Shown here: positions 17,501 through 25,934 of the stretch, one piece after another
How positions within the stretch are numbered: the stretch's first letter is position 1
How the letters are laid out: each line of letters opens with the position of its first letter
From: Bacteroidia bacterium
GTDB lineage: Bacteria; Bacteroidota; Ignavibacteria; SZUA-365
DNA length: 64,000 nt
Direction of reading: 5' to 3'
NCBI GenBank assembly: GCA_027493955.1
Contig: JAOSJT010000001.1
Location: forward strand, 821,131-885,130
The notes under the pieces: generated by a model
What the model was told of the DNA's origin: nothing
Database searches by the model: none
What the model saw: the letters and a program-made list of their open reading frames with translations, nothing else
Made by a program: the position numbers and the translations under genes

Positions 17501-20101
17501 GTACAGATCGAGGAATCGCTTACGGGAGATGCAGCAGACTTCACACTCCTTTATCCTTTTGCTCAAAAGGGAGCTGAGCGATATATACGCAGCGGTCTCA
17601 CGCCCGAGACACTCTATTACTATCGTATCCGTTCGTACAATAGCTCCGGATTTTCACCCTTCACGGACACAGTCAGCGTCACCACACCGGAAGCGAATTT
17701 TCCAGCTATTCCCCAGGATATCATCGTGCACGCAAGCGCCCCGTCGGTCATCGAGCTCGCATGGACGATGCCTTCGGATTCGAAGCCGGAAGATGGATTT
17801 GAGCTACAGCGTTCGCTCACTGCCGCACCGTCCGGATTCTCCGATGTAACACCGGCTCCGGGCCAGCATGCGCGCACGTATACGGATTCGGGTTTGACTG
17901 CAGAGACGCGCTATTACTATCGTCTGCGGGCGTTCAACAGTTTCGGAACGTCCGATTGGTCCGAAACTGTGAGCGCCATCACGCCAAAAATACGGATAAC
18001 GCCGGCCTTGCTCGCGGCAGTGGATGAGAAACGACTTCTTGCCAAACGCCTCGAAGCGCTGATCCCCGAAGGCCCCGTGGAAATGCAGACTCTCCGTTAT
18101 CTCCTCGGCGATTACACGCGCGGTTATGACGAATCGGCCGCCTTGGGATTGCTCGACCGATGGTCGAATGTCGGCGCAGAACAGCCTGACAGCGCTGTCG
18201 AGGCGCTGAAGCGCTACATGTTGTTCGAGGAGGCGCTGGAAATGAGTTGGGGCGATCCATCCGCGATTCCTCCTCTCGTGGGAGTCGGAGATGTCGCTCG
18301 CCAGGCCGGACGCGCACCTGCGGTGCTGAGCAAGAATCTGATCGCTCTTATGCTCGCGTGGAAACAGCAGCGAGGACTTGCCGGCAGACGGCCGGATCTC
18401 GAGAACGCGGCGATGGAGGATATGGTGCTTGCCGTCGCCGATAACCTGCAGCAACTGCTCGTGCGCATGGGTGCGAACACGGGTACAACCTTGAACCGAT
18501 TCGTCGAGAGCGCAGTGCTCCTCCGTGGCGACGTGCCGGAATGCAGCGCTTCCTTGATGCTTTCCCTGTCTGATTTCTGGTGTGAGCGCATGCTCGGTCG
18601 ATATTACTTACCGTCGACGCAGCCGCTCATCCCCAGGTACGCCCTGAAAACCGAGGAGATGCTGTTTAGCGGTACCCATTCGGCTGCTGTGGGGAGACGT
18701 GACGCGTTTCTCTCCAACCTGCGTCTCGATATCGATACCCTGAGCTCAGGGTTTCAGGATTTCATAGATCTCTGTTATGAGTTGGATGCCGCAGCAGACA
18801 TCGGAAAGTTGCCTGCGACCGAGTCCAAACAGTTTCTCGGACGGCTGACGGCGCTGCGTACGAAGTTGATGGAGGCGATGCATACCGTGCTGACGCAGGC
18901 TGCCATCCCGGTGGAGAACCTCTTGTTCCTGTCTGCGGTCGATTCCGCTGTCGCTGCCATTCCATCGGCGCTGATGCATGCGGGTGAATCCATATTCAAT
19001 CCATCATTGTCCGGCATCTCAAGCAGTGCCGGCGACTCATTCTTCCACAGACGCACAGTCCCTTCAATCCAGGTCGTTCAGGACATCGCTGACGATGCTG
19101 CACTTCTACTCGCACTGAGGGAGCATGTCATTGCGGGCGACACGGCATATGTATCCGCAAACGCAGGGGCCCTGCGTCGCAGCGGGACGGAAATGGTCTC
19201 CGCATTAGAACGCATGCAGCGACCACTGGCGGGCATCCCTCCGCAGAAGATGTTCGAGAACGAGTCTGTGCGTAAGGAAGTCTATGGTACACTCGCGGAT
19301 CTGCAGCGGGTGAAGACGCGGCGTCTGCTACTTTCGGCCGGACTCTTCGACTATCTGATTTCTCCGGAAGACGGCAAACAGGCGAACCTTATCACGGACA
19401 TCGATTCCATTGCGGCGTTGGTACCGCTTGCCATCGACGCGCTCACCACGTTGCGGAGCCGAATCGAGGTAATGATCACACAGCCCGCACTCCTCTTCGA
19501 TCGGGCAACTGTACGGCGAATCGGTGGCTCCAATCCCGCGAGCTGCCGGCTCCGATTCGCCGTCAGGAATGTTGGAATGAATATGACGGTGCCAGGATCC
19601 GTTCACATCGCTTGCCTCACGTCTGGTGTGGGTGCCGGCATCGAGTGGATCGACATCGGAGTACTCTCCGCGTCGGAGGAGATTGAAGATAGCCTCGACA
19701 TCGAGATTGATGCGGATATCGACGCCATCCTTCTGCAAGCGCTCATGGTTGACGGAAATGATCGCAGCCATGTCGACCGCCGCGCAGTTGCGATAGAACA
19801 ATCGACGACCAACATACGACAGAGCAGGCCGTTTCCCGCCGCCGCGGTGCTGCAGCAGAACTACCCGAATCCCGCAGGACGTGAGACGATTCTTCCGTTT
19901 ACGCTCCAACGCACGTGTCGAGCGAGGATCCGCGTGTTCAATCTCCTGGGCGAAAAGATCGCGGACATATATGACGGATATCTTCCGGCAGGGGAGTACC
20001 GTTTCCCCTTTGACTGTAGCCGACTGCCTGCCGGTGTGTACCGCTATCAGCTTGACGTCGGAGGAAGCATTAGCACGAGGCTGATGTTGCTCGTTCCGTA
20101 G
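14534..20101 (+). CDS. giant T9SS-secreted SBBP/fibronectin type III protein
   Basis: 1855 residues with a signal peptide ending near GAQSQS. Residues ~38-490 hold seven SBBP beta-propeller repeats (WSTYFGG ... GNIYVAG-S-STDFPV type), consistent with one seven-bladed propeller. Seven fibronectin type III domains follow (~500-1165), each with the ETEYRFRM/TTYYRLRAFN pattern. A long, largely helical region (~1170-1650) has no family I recognise. A CARDB-like beta domain (RLRFAVRNVGMNM) comes next, then a T9SS type A sorting domain from NYPNPAGRETILPF to RLMLLVP. It is probably a cell-surface adhesin or filament. The gene stands alone, bracketed by the DUF4143 3'-end repeat. Confidence 0.88.
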   Translation: MSKRQGIPKRSLCSILMVAVFVALSNGAQSQSPSRMADESWGSYFGGGLFDIITAVACDAGGNIYVAGESTSTDFPVLNAVQPTHAGGYKDGIVAKFDAGGQLLWSTYFGGSDLDRIAAITVDAFGNLILLGSTRSADFPVVQPWQPQIAGEADMFLAKFRPDGVPIWATFFGGSGMEGTNTTEGYGGGLTTDASGAIYAGFFSSSTDIPVAHAQQAQYSGTTDGFLLKFSSGGALGWSTYLGGSEADEILGCAATPQGTVAVCGYTRSGDFPLLHPLQSSFIPNQFDGFVAEYDSTGGLLWSTYVGGNGLDEANRIVSDAQGALYAVLTSRSTDLPVLNPIQAANAGLQDIYISKYAATGTPANGRIREWATYLGGSDNDRAYHGGLDVDAGGRLLLSGSTQSVDFPLRSAFQKQRNTPYEMFVSVLNPDRSMLFSSYFGGSSNDLAYQSEFDGKGNIVVAGRTDSPDFPIINGWQQTHASTDGVILRIPAVGPSFGIPTAPVFLRVIEAYATRLLLEWTDLSDHESAFVLEQQMPDTSWFPINTIPANTERFMVEHLRPETEYRFRMKAINPMYESDYSNVAIDTTLRFAPPSNLRAVRSTEVTVTLRWDDQSDSESGFVVESSMSGFGWRIVDTVDADLTECSVWVGAPSTVSEFRVRAVEGSYASAYSNIETAATLPFTPPGQLTAQPFSCEEITLNWTNESLSETAFIVDIRNGLSWIPVDTLAPESTTSSIRGLAASTPYTFGVRAMIHAINSGYGDTVSTTTLGFLQMPTNLQGLVLSSTEVRLDWEDNAASETGYEIWQRIEAGIWQLASTVNANVTGHLLAALPPDTNLAFFVRAVSAGAVSGRSNEVALTTRAAPSTPRKLTAVPVNHHSILLSWESGSGNETGYELSRKMEGGDWVTIRVTGADTTFVTDDNLQQATSYHYRVRAFNARGYSVWSPEEIAVTPAVPIPSAPFGLRVRAIDARSVELQWILPPPHYEDGVQIEESLTGDAADFTLLYPFAQKGAERYIRSGLTPETLYYYRIRSYNSSGFSPFTDTVSVTTPEANFPAIPQDIIVHASAPSVIELAWTMPSDSKPEDGFELQRSLTAAPSGFSDVTPAPGQHARTYTDSGLTAETRYYYRLRAFNSFGTSDWSETVSAITPKIRITPALLAAVDEKRLLAKRLEALIPEGPVEMQTLRYLLGDYTRGYDESAALGLLDRWSNVGAEQPDSAVEALKRYMLFEEALEMSWGDPSAIPPLVGVGDVARQAGRAPAVLSKNLIALMLAWKQQRGLAGRRPDLENAAMEDMVLAVADNLQQLLVRMGANTGTTLNRFVESAVLLRGDVPECSASLMLSLSDFWCERMLGRYYLPSTQPLIPRYALKTEEMLFSGTHSAAVGRRDAFLSNLRLDIDTLSSGFQDFIDLCYELDAAADIGKLPATESKQFLGRLTALRTKLMEAMHTVLTQAAIPVENLLFLSAVDSAVAAIPSALMHAGESIFNPSLSGISSSAGDSFFHRRTVPSIQVVQDIADDAALLLALREHVIAGDTAYVSANAGALRRSGTEMVSALERMQRPLAGIPPQKMFENESVRKEVYGTLADLQRVKTRRLLLSAGLFDYLISPEDGKQANLITDIDSIAALVPLAIDALTTLRSRIEVMITQPALLFDRATVRRIGGSNPASCRLRFAVRNVGMNMTVPGSVHIACLTSGVGAGIEWIDIGVLSASEEIEDSLDIEIDADIDAILLQALMVDGNDRSHVDRRAVAIEQSTTNIRQSRPFPAAAVLQQNYPNPAGRETILPFTLQRTCRARIRVFNLLGEKIADIYDGYLPAGEYRFPFDCSRLPAGVYRYQLDVGGSISTRLMLLVP

Positions 20102-20238
20102 GGAAATATAATCTGGAGATAGTGCTCCGATAAGCGCACATTACCCGGCATTATAGCAGGAAAATTGTTGCTTCGGATTTCACCGGTATCGCCGTTGCAC
20201 GCGCTATTAGCACGTTGAAGCACCTGTCAGTGCAGCTC

Positions 20239-21429
20239 TCACCCCACCCACCTCTCCACATCCGTCATCAGGAATTCCTCCACCGCTATGCCGTCGGCGC
20301 CGACGAGCAGCATGCGGTCGGGATGGAAGGCGGCGTTGAAGCGCTCCATGCCGGGGAGTGTGTCGCGAACGCGTCCACTCTTGACTTCTATGGCCGTCAG
20401 GCCGCGCTTGCTTTGAATGACGAAATCCACTTCGCGGTCGCCATCGCGCCAGTAGTACAGCTCGAAATTTTTGTTCGACGCCGCATTCAGCAAATGGGCA
20501 CCGACGGCGGACTCAACCAAATGGCCCCAGAATACGGGATCGCGCCGGGCTTCCTCGTAAGTGTAGCCGGACTGCGCGGAGATCAGCGCGTTGTTGTACA
20601 CCTGGAATTTGGGACTGGAGCCTCGCTTGCGGACGGCTTCGCCGGCGAATTTCTGTAAGCCTCCAAGCAGACCGGAAGCCGAAAGCAGGTCGAGATAATG
20701 TGCCAGGGTGGTTGTGTTGCCGGCATCCTGCAACTGCCCGAGCAATTTCGTATACGACAGTATCCGCGATGAGTATTGGCAACCAAGCTCGAACATCCTC
20801 CGAAGCAAGACAGGCTTGTCGATACGTGTGAGCATGAAGACATCGCGCGAGATGGAGGTTTCAATAAGCGCATCGCGTATGTAGCTGCTCCACCGCGACG
20901 CATCGTCGATCAATGACGCGGATCCCGGATAGCCTCCGTGGTAGATGTACTGCTCGATGGTCCAGCCAAATGCTTGCGACATCTCCGCAGCCGACCAGTG
21001 GGGGAGGTGGAGGGTCTCGAAGCGCCCGGCAAGGCTCTCCGTCATTCCGCGATGCATCAGCAACGGTGCGGAACCGAGCAGTATTACGCGAATATCCCGT
21101 TGTGTCCGCGTATCCTCGTCCCAAAGCCGCTTCACCGTCTCGGACCATCCCGGAAGCTTCTGGATTTCGTCGAGTATGAGCAATGAGGATGCATCTTTCG
21201 AGCGGAGGCGGGCGATTTCCCACTGCTGTGCTATCCACACATCGCCGAGGGAACCCGGCTCGTCCGCGCTGGCGTAGTGCGCCGACATTCCCGCAACCTC
21301 GATGAGTTGGCGCACCAGTGTGGTTTTCCCGACCTGCCTCGCACCGGTCAGGATCTGAATGAATCTCCGCGGCTCCGCAATGCGCCCAGCCAGTACCTCG
21401 AATTCTGATCTGCGAAACGCTTGAAGCAT
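20239..21429 (-). CDS. AAA-type ATPase with DUF4143 domain (first)
   Basis: 396 residues. Walker A is GARQVGKTT (residues 29-37), Walker B LLILDEIQK (83-91, Asp87/Glu88), and a sensor-like VILLGSAPLL follows. The C-terminal DUF4143 part has a PD-(D/E)xK-like core: Asp335 in REVDFVIQ and Glu348-x-Lys350 in AIEVKSG. The COG1373 family is very common, often in many copies, with no established function. It is monocistronic and preceded by two palindromes that overlap the probable promoter, pointing to tight repression. Its 3' end is duplicated at 14157-14294. Confidence 0.9.
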   Translation of the reverse strand: MLQAFRRSEFEVLAGRIAEPRRFIQILTGARQVGKTTLVRQLIEVAGMSAHYASADEPGSLGDVWIAQQWEIARLRSKDASSLLILDEIQKLPGWSETVKRLWDEDTRTQRDIRVILLGSAPLLMHRGMTESLAGRFETLHLPHWSAAEMSQAFGWTIEQYIYHGGYPGSASLIDDASRWSSYIRDALIETSISRDVFMLTRIDKPVLLRRMFELGCQYSSRILSYTKLLGQLQDAGNTTTLAHYLDLLSASGLLGGLQKFAGEAVRKRGSSPKFQVYNNALISAQSGYTYEEARRDPVFWGHLVESAVGAHLLNAASNKNFELYYWRDGDREVDFVIQSKRGLTAIEVKSGRVRDTLPGMERFNAAFHPDRMLLVGADGIAVEEFLMTDVERWVG

Positions 21430-21490
21430 CAGTATCTCCGTTGCCTGCTTTCCTTAACCTGGCCCCTGAGCGACGTTGATGGGGCGAATA

Positions 21491-21532
21491 TTACTCAATA
21501 TGCTGAGTAAAAATACTCAATACCTTGAGTAT
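21491..21532. promoter_or_regulatory. twin operator palindromes upstream of the DUF4143 ATPase
   Basis: Two 20-bp perfect-arm palindromes: TTACTCA-N6-TGAGTAA (21491-21510) and ATACTCAA-N4-TTGAGTAT (21513-21532). Their centres are 22 bp apart, two helical turns. Both lie 62-103 bases upstream of the ATPase start on the minus strand, where TTGATT-N17-TATTTT could be the promoter, so they would overlap it. Confidence 0.75.
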
Positions 21533-21775
21533 AATCAAGTTCTGATTAGAATCCACAGTTGAAGGAATCGAATAGATAAGAAGTGCTTAATGCATTGCAA
21601 TAAAAGGTATTACGTCGATCGGATAGACCAAAACATAAGATATTACAGCCGTATCTTCGGCTGTCCGGAATCAGCAAGGCGAACGCTGTATCCGCGTTCA
21701 TCCGCTCCAACCATGGCCACCGACGACAAGCCGCGTATCCCAACTGATCCATATAGCGCAGAGTTGTGCATTTAC

Positions 21776-21817
21776 ATGCTCAATACATTGAGTAAAAATA
21801 CTCATCGTATTGAGTAA
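21776..21817. promoter_or_regulatory. second pair of the same palindromes
   Basis: ATGCTCAA-N4-TTGAGTAA (21776-21795, one arm mismatch beyond the CTCAA core) and ATACTCA-N6-TGAGTAA (21798-21817). Centre spacing is again 22 bp and the layout is the same as at 21491-21532. No intact gene adjoins. A single half-decayed copy (CTCAATACCTTGA) recurs near 25698, upstream of the T9SS gene at 22401-25649. Confidence 0.7.
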
Positions 21818-21882
21818 ATGTGACGTCCAGTGTGGCCAAGTACTTTGACTGTACATCAGAAGAGCATGCGGGTGATCAAATA

Positions 21883-21911
21883 AAACACCCCGCGAAATGT
21901 GCGAGGTGTTT
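21883..21911 (-). terminator. terminator-like hairpin
   Basis: AAACACC ... GGTGTTT arms extended by CGC/GCG with one bulge on each side; on the minus strand it is followed by TATTTGATC. It lies ~50 bases past the stop codon of the sorting-domain relic and was probably that gene's terminator. Confidence 0.6.
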
Positions 21912-21963
21912 GCCAAGTTCGCAGCAGGGGCCGTCCGTTTGTCGTCCGGTATCGCTTTCCTCG

Positions 21964-22125
21964 CTAACGCAGCAGTGTCATCGCACGATGCAGGACAACG
22001 CCGCCGGCTTCGATGCGGCAGAAGTAGACGCCGCCCGGGAGGGCCGAAGCGTCGAAATCGATGACGTGGCTGCCGGCTTCGCGCAGCTCGCCGTCGACGG
22101 AATGCGCCACTTCGCGGCCGAGCAC
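21964..22125 (-). pseudogene. relic of a T9SS type A sorting domain
   Basis: On the minus strand an open stretch translates to VLGREVAHSVDGELREAG, then SHVIDFDASALPGGVYFCRI and a final HRAMTLLR-stop: the second half of a T9SS sorting domain. Upstream of it the frame loses all similarity and the NYPNPF half is missing, so a large T9SS cargo gene has been deleted here. The rest of 21430-22400 shows no other coding sequence. Confidence 0.8.
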
Positions 22126-22400
22126 TGGACCTGTTTCTCTCCCGGATTGAACATTGAATCAGTCAGCGCAATTATACAAAAAACAACGATAAAGACAATC
22201 AAACATGATAAGCATCGCTAATATGCAGGTGCGAAAAAACGAGCTTAACAGCCGCGCTCGGCTATTACAACCGGACACGACTTCGCCACCGCTCCACGTT
22301 GAGGAAACGATGTGAATGACACCTCCGGAACCTGAGTACCGATGTCACAACAGACGCCGCCGGGTCATGCTTGAGATCAGATCGCAGCACAACGGAATGC

Positions 22401-25400
22401 TTATCTCAAGACCAGCACTGTTCTGCTCTCGCGCCTGCCATCCGCATCAAGACAGAGCAGGTAGGTACCGTTTCGCAGCGATGCGGCATCGAAGCGCACT
22501 CTGTGCGTGCCGGCGGACATCGCACGATCGAGCACCATTGCTACCCGTCTGCCGAGCAGATCGAACACCGTCACGCGTGCATGCATCTCCCGCGGCAAAT
22601 CGAAGCTGATGGTCGTGCTATTCCCACCGCTCGCGCTGCCGGGTCCAAAGGGATTGGGATAATTCTGATGCAGAGCGATCGCCGACGGTCGTGTCGCTTC
22701 GCTGCGGATGTCGAGCAGGCGCGGCTTCGCGAGTATGTACACGTCGCGATTGCTCACCGGTACCGGCGCGATGATATGGTATTCATCGCCGTCTTCGAAC
22801 ATGGGCATGTTCGCTTCGCGAAACCCGTGGAGTACGTACAGCAAATCCAGATTTACGGCATCCGCATACGCCTGGCCCTGAAATTTCTTGTCCGGAGTCT
22901 CTGCGTAATCATCCGCGTAAATGAGGAGGAATTCGCGGTCATCGGGGCGATCCGTCGGCCACCAGGTGCTGTCGGCACTGGGTCTGTTGACTTGCTCGCT
23001 GAAACCCAGCATGATCTGCCGCGGATTGCTGGTATCGCTCATATCGTAGGCGCGCAACGGCACATCGAAGTAACCCTGAAAGCGATAGTTCGGGACGGTT
23101 CCGCGCATGTATCCGAGAGCTTTTTGACCGTTGTTCCTGTCGAACACCAATTTCACCGGAAGCACATCGTAGAGATTCAGCTTCGAATTCCAGAATTCCT
23201 TGCCTATCATGAGCTGCTCGGCATCGGCTCGGAACCATGCGCGGGAGGGCTCGGTGAATGCGCCGACAACTGTTTTGCGGAAGCTGTCCAACTTCTGTCC
23301 CTGACTGTCGAACACAAGCTCATCGAACGCGGTACCCATGCTCAGACGCCACCCGTCGATGGTGGGGGAGTCATGTACCCATTTATCCGGGAGAGGGAGT
23401 CCGCGATGCAGCGTTGTGCCCAGCGTGACATTTTCCACCCATAAGGTCTTTGTGCCGAAATCCTCGCCTTCAACGCTCACGCGGTAATCATGCAGCGTGA
23501 GGGCGGCAGGATCCATGACGGAGTAACCGAGCGAACCAACGGCGTGACCCTCGACATGCGCAAGCAGCCCGTGAAGATCCGGGACGTCGTAATCCACCAC
23601 CTCGATACGCAGCACATCGGTCCAGTGCTGATAGTTGTCGGAAATCAGCGTGACGGGGAAGAGCAGTTCCGTGCCCCCCACTGCGTCCGCGGGAATAGTG
23701 ATGGAGAGGTAGGAATTGCGATCGGCTGCGTCGTACGTGGTTTCGCTGAATTCTCCGGGCGGGATGTGTTCGTCGTGTCGCAGCACCGTCCACTCCGCAT
23801 ACATAGATGTGGAGTCGCGGAGGAAGAGATGCCATCCGCCGAGCGTGTCGGCGGAGAGATTATCGAAACGCAGTCGTAACCGCAGATTCTCGCCCGGATT
23901 TGCCTGGCCGTCGAAATTTCTGCTGTCTGAGACGATTTCGGCGATACGTACGCGGACCTCGCCGCTGGTGGGGATTTCGCTTTCCACGAACCACTGCTTC
24001 TCACCCTCCGCGTCTTTGCTGAGCACGAACAGGTCCGCTCCGCTCGCCACCGGGCTGACACCGTTGAAGCTGCCTCCGTATATCCCGTCGCCGGCTGTTT
24101 GATCGCCGTCCACACCGTTATCGTTTAATGGAGTGCGCGCAACGTCCGCACCATCCGGAGCGCGAAGTAAAGCGGCCACCTCCAGCGTACCCGAGTGAAA
24201 GGGACCTCCGGAAACATTCACCTCATAGTCACCGGGTGTTGCTGTAAAGGAAATGGAACTCGAGAACACCGGCGGCATCACACCGCGCGGCAAATTCCGG
24301 TTGATATCGTGAAGTTGCCGAGTGAGGTTACGCAGCGCGCGGACGCTGAGCAGGCTATTCCCGCCCTGCGCCGCGATATGCGCAAACAGTACCTTCTGTG
24401 TGTCGCCAACGGCGAATTCAAATGGTCCGCTGCTCGAGATGGCGCGCCTGTCGCCCGGCGCGTGAACGATACCATCCACCCAACCATGCCGCAATACCGG
24501 ATCTCCGCTGAGCGCAAGCGGGGTCGCCCGCTGACGCACGGGATCGATCATGCTCTGGCCGTTCCACAGTTTGCCGCTGAGATTATGATACATTTGATCC
24601 CTGCCTGCGGGCTCTTTGAGCGCCGCGTCGCGGTAAACACTGCTCCCGCCGATGTAAAATGTGTAGCCTGACAGCGGGAGATTTGCATAGCCGTTACGGA
24701 GTTCGTTTCCATACCGTGCAGTGTGTCCGGCGGCGGGCTTTACAGGTGTTTGCAGCCATACGGTTCCGCTTTGCGGAGGGAGGCCGAGTTCTCCGTCGCG
24801 CGATCTGCCGTTATAGGTGAACATGAGCCCGAGCGAAGTGTCCACTCCGACAAAGTCGTCGAAGGCGTCCCCGAGGTCGGGATCCTCCCAGGCGCCGAGG
24901 TACATGTCGGGGAACGAATCAGTGCTTTTCTGAAAATAGGTGTGTTCCCGGAAGATTACATTTTCAAGAACCGGATGTCCGCTTGAAGCCCATATATGGG
25001 TATGCATTTCCAGTCCGAGAGGCATATCGCCATACAGGTTGATCGTTCGTCTGGAATCGAGATCGTTACCGGCGAACCAGAACGCTTCGTCTCCGTTCAG
25101 AAGCGGTCCGTCGCTGTTGCCTCCCAGTTGCCAGGCCGTGGTGTCGGGATCGTATATACCATTCCCGTTGGCATCCACCCATGGCGCCCCGAACTGCACC
25201 GGCCATTCGGCCAGATCGCGAAGCAGGTAGGTACGAGTGGCGAGGGATTGCGCATTCCACCAGACAGGATCAAAGCGGCGGGCGCGGAAAATCCTGTGCA
25301 GAGGATGCTGCGGATCATCTGCGATACCGTCCGCCCTGATGACACCCGCCTGCCAGCCATGATTGTAGGTGGAGCCGCCCACGTGCGGGGTGTCGAAGAG

Positions 25401-25649
25401 GCGCGCACCATGCACGACCCCGCTCATGAACACGAGTTTGTTGCCGCTTCCGACCGGCCACTCCAAGCCGCTCCCGGAGCTGGTCGGATTATGCGCTAAC
25501 GCTCCGTTGTTGCTGAACCACAGCAGCATGCGGTTGGCGCTGATGAAGTCCCAGTGATCGTTTTTCAACGTCCGGTCGGGAGTATTACCTTGTGCAAGAC
25601 AAACAGACGAAAAACTCGCTAACAGCAGTACGGTACACAACGCGCGCAT
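22401..25649 (-). CDS. large T9SS-secreted protein
   Basis: 1082 residues. The signal peptide MRALCTVLLLASFSSVCLA is followed by a long mature region of unknown function that mentions no enzyme motif. It includes a choice-of-anchor-type module with PLNDNGVDGDQTAGDGIYGG, and ends in a full T9SS type A sorting domain (NYPNPFGPGSASGG to TVLVLR). ATG 25649 follows GGAGG by four bases; the frame extends upstream to 25751 but without export signal. It is probably an extracellular surface protein. Convergent with the relic region downstream, divergent from the next gene. Confidence 0.85.
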   Translation of the reverse strand: MRALCTVLLLASFSSVCLAQGNTPDRTLKNDHWDFISANRMLLWFSNNGALAHNPTSSGSGLEWPVGSGNKLVFMSGVVHGARLFDTPHVGGSTYNHGWQAGVIRADGIADDPQHPLHRIFRARRFDPVWWNAQSLATRTYLLRDLAEWPVQFGAPWVDANGNGIYDPDTTAWQLGGNSDGPLLNGDEAFWFAGNDLDSRRTINLYGDMPLGLEMHTHIWASSGHPVLENVIFREHTYFQKSTDSFPDMYLGAWEDPDLGDAFDDFVGVDTSLGLMFTYNGRSRDGELGLPPQSGTVWLQTPVKPAAGHTARYGNELRNGYANLPLSGYTFYIGGSSVYRDAALKEPAGRDQMYHNLSGKLWNGQSMIDPVRQRATPLALSGDPVLRHGWVDGIVHAPGDRRAISSSGPFEFAVGDTQKVLFAHIAAQGGNSLLSVRALRNLTRQLHDINRNLPRGVMPPVFSSSISFTATPGDYEVNVSGGPFHSGTLEVAALLRAPDGADVARTPLNDNGVDGDQTAGDGIYGGSFNGVSPVASGADLFVLSKDAEGEKQWFVESEIPTSGEVRVRIAEIVSDSRNFDGQANPGENLRLRLRFDNLSADTLGGWHLFLRDSTSMYAEWTVLRHDEHIPPGEFSETTYDAADRNSYLSITIPADAVGGTELLFPVTLISDNYQHWTDVLRIEVVDYDVPDLHGLLAHVEGHAVGSLGYSVMDPAALTLHDYRVSVEGEDFGTKTLWVENVTLGTTLHRGLPLPDKWVHDSPTIDGWRLSMGTAFDELVFDSQGQKLDSFRKTVVGAFTEPSRAWFRADAEQLMIGKEFWNSKLNLYDVLPVKLVFDRNNGQKALGYMRGTVPNYRFQGYFDVPLRAYDMSDTSNPRQIMLGFSEQVNRPSADSTWWPTDRPDDREFLLIYADDYAETPDKKFQGQAYADAVNLDLLYVLHGFREANMPMFEDGDEYHIIAPVPVSNRDVYILAKPRLLDIRSEATRPSAIALHQNYPNPFGPGSASGGNSTTISFDLPREMHARVTVFDLLGRRVAMVLDRAMSAGTHRVRFDAASLRNGTYLLCLDADGRRESRTVLVLR

Positions 25650-25934
25650 GCTACCTCCAGTCCTTTTCGTGAAATGCGGCAATACCGCAAAAGAATGCTC
25701 AATACCTTGAACTTGTGTACATATTGTGACAAAGTCAAGGCAAAACGGCATTCACTCGATAGGAAGACGGTTGCCGGGCCCTGCATACGGAATATCCGGG
25801 CGGTGGGCTGCTGAAATACGGTTGTGCCGACGAGCGTGAGGCCACAAAAAAAATATTTCGAAGAGGGGAACGAATCGTCCGCTCAAGTGTCATCCCTATG
25901 GTGAATCGTAGTTTCGTGTTTCAAGGAGGTGGAA

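Noticed and set aside
21645-21664. Perfect 7-bp hairpin ACAGCCG/CGGCTGT as terminator
   Set aside because: No T-run on either strand and no gene ends nearby.
22371-23444. Long + strand open frame opposite the large T9SS gene
   Set aside because: It is the complement of codons in the minus-strand gene, has no recognisable motif, and the minus-strand frame carries a signal peptide and sorting domain.
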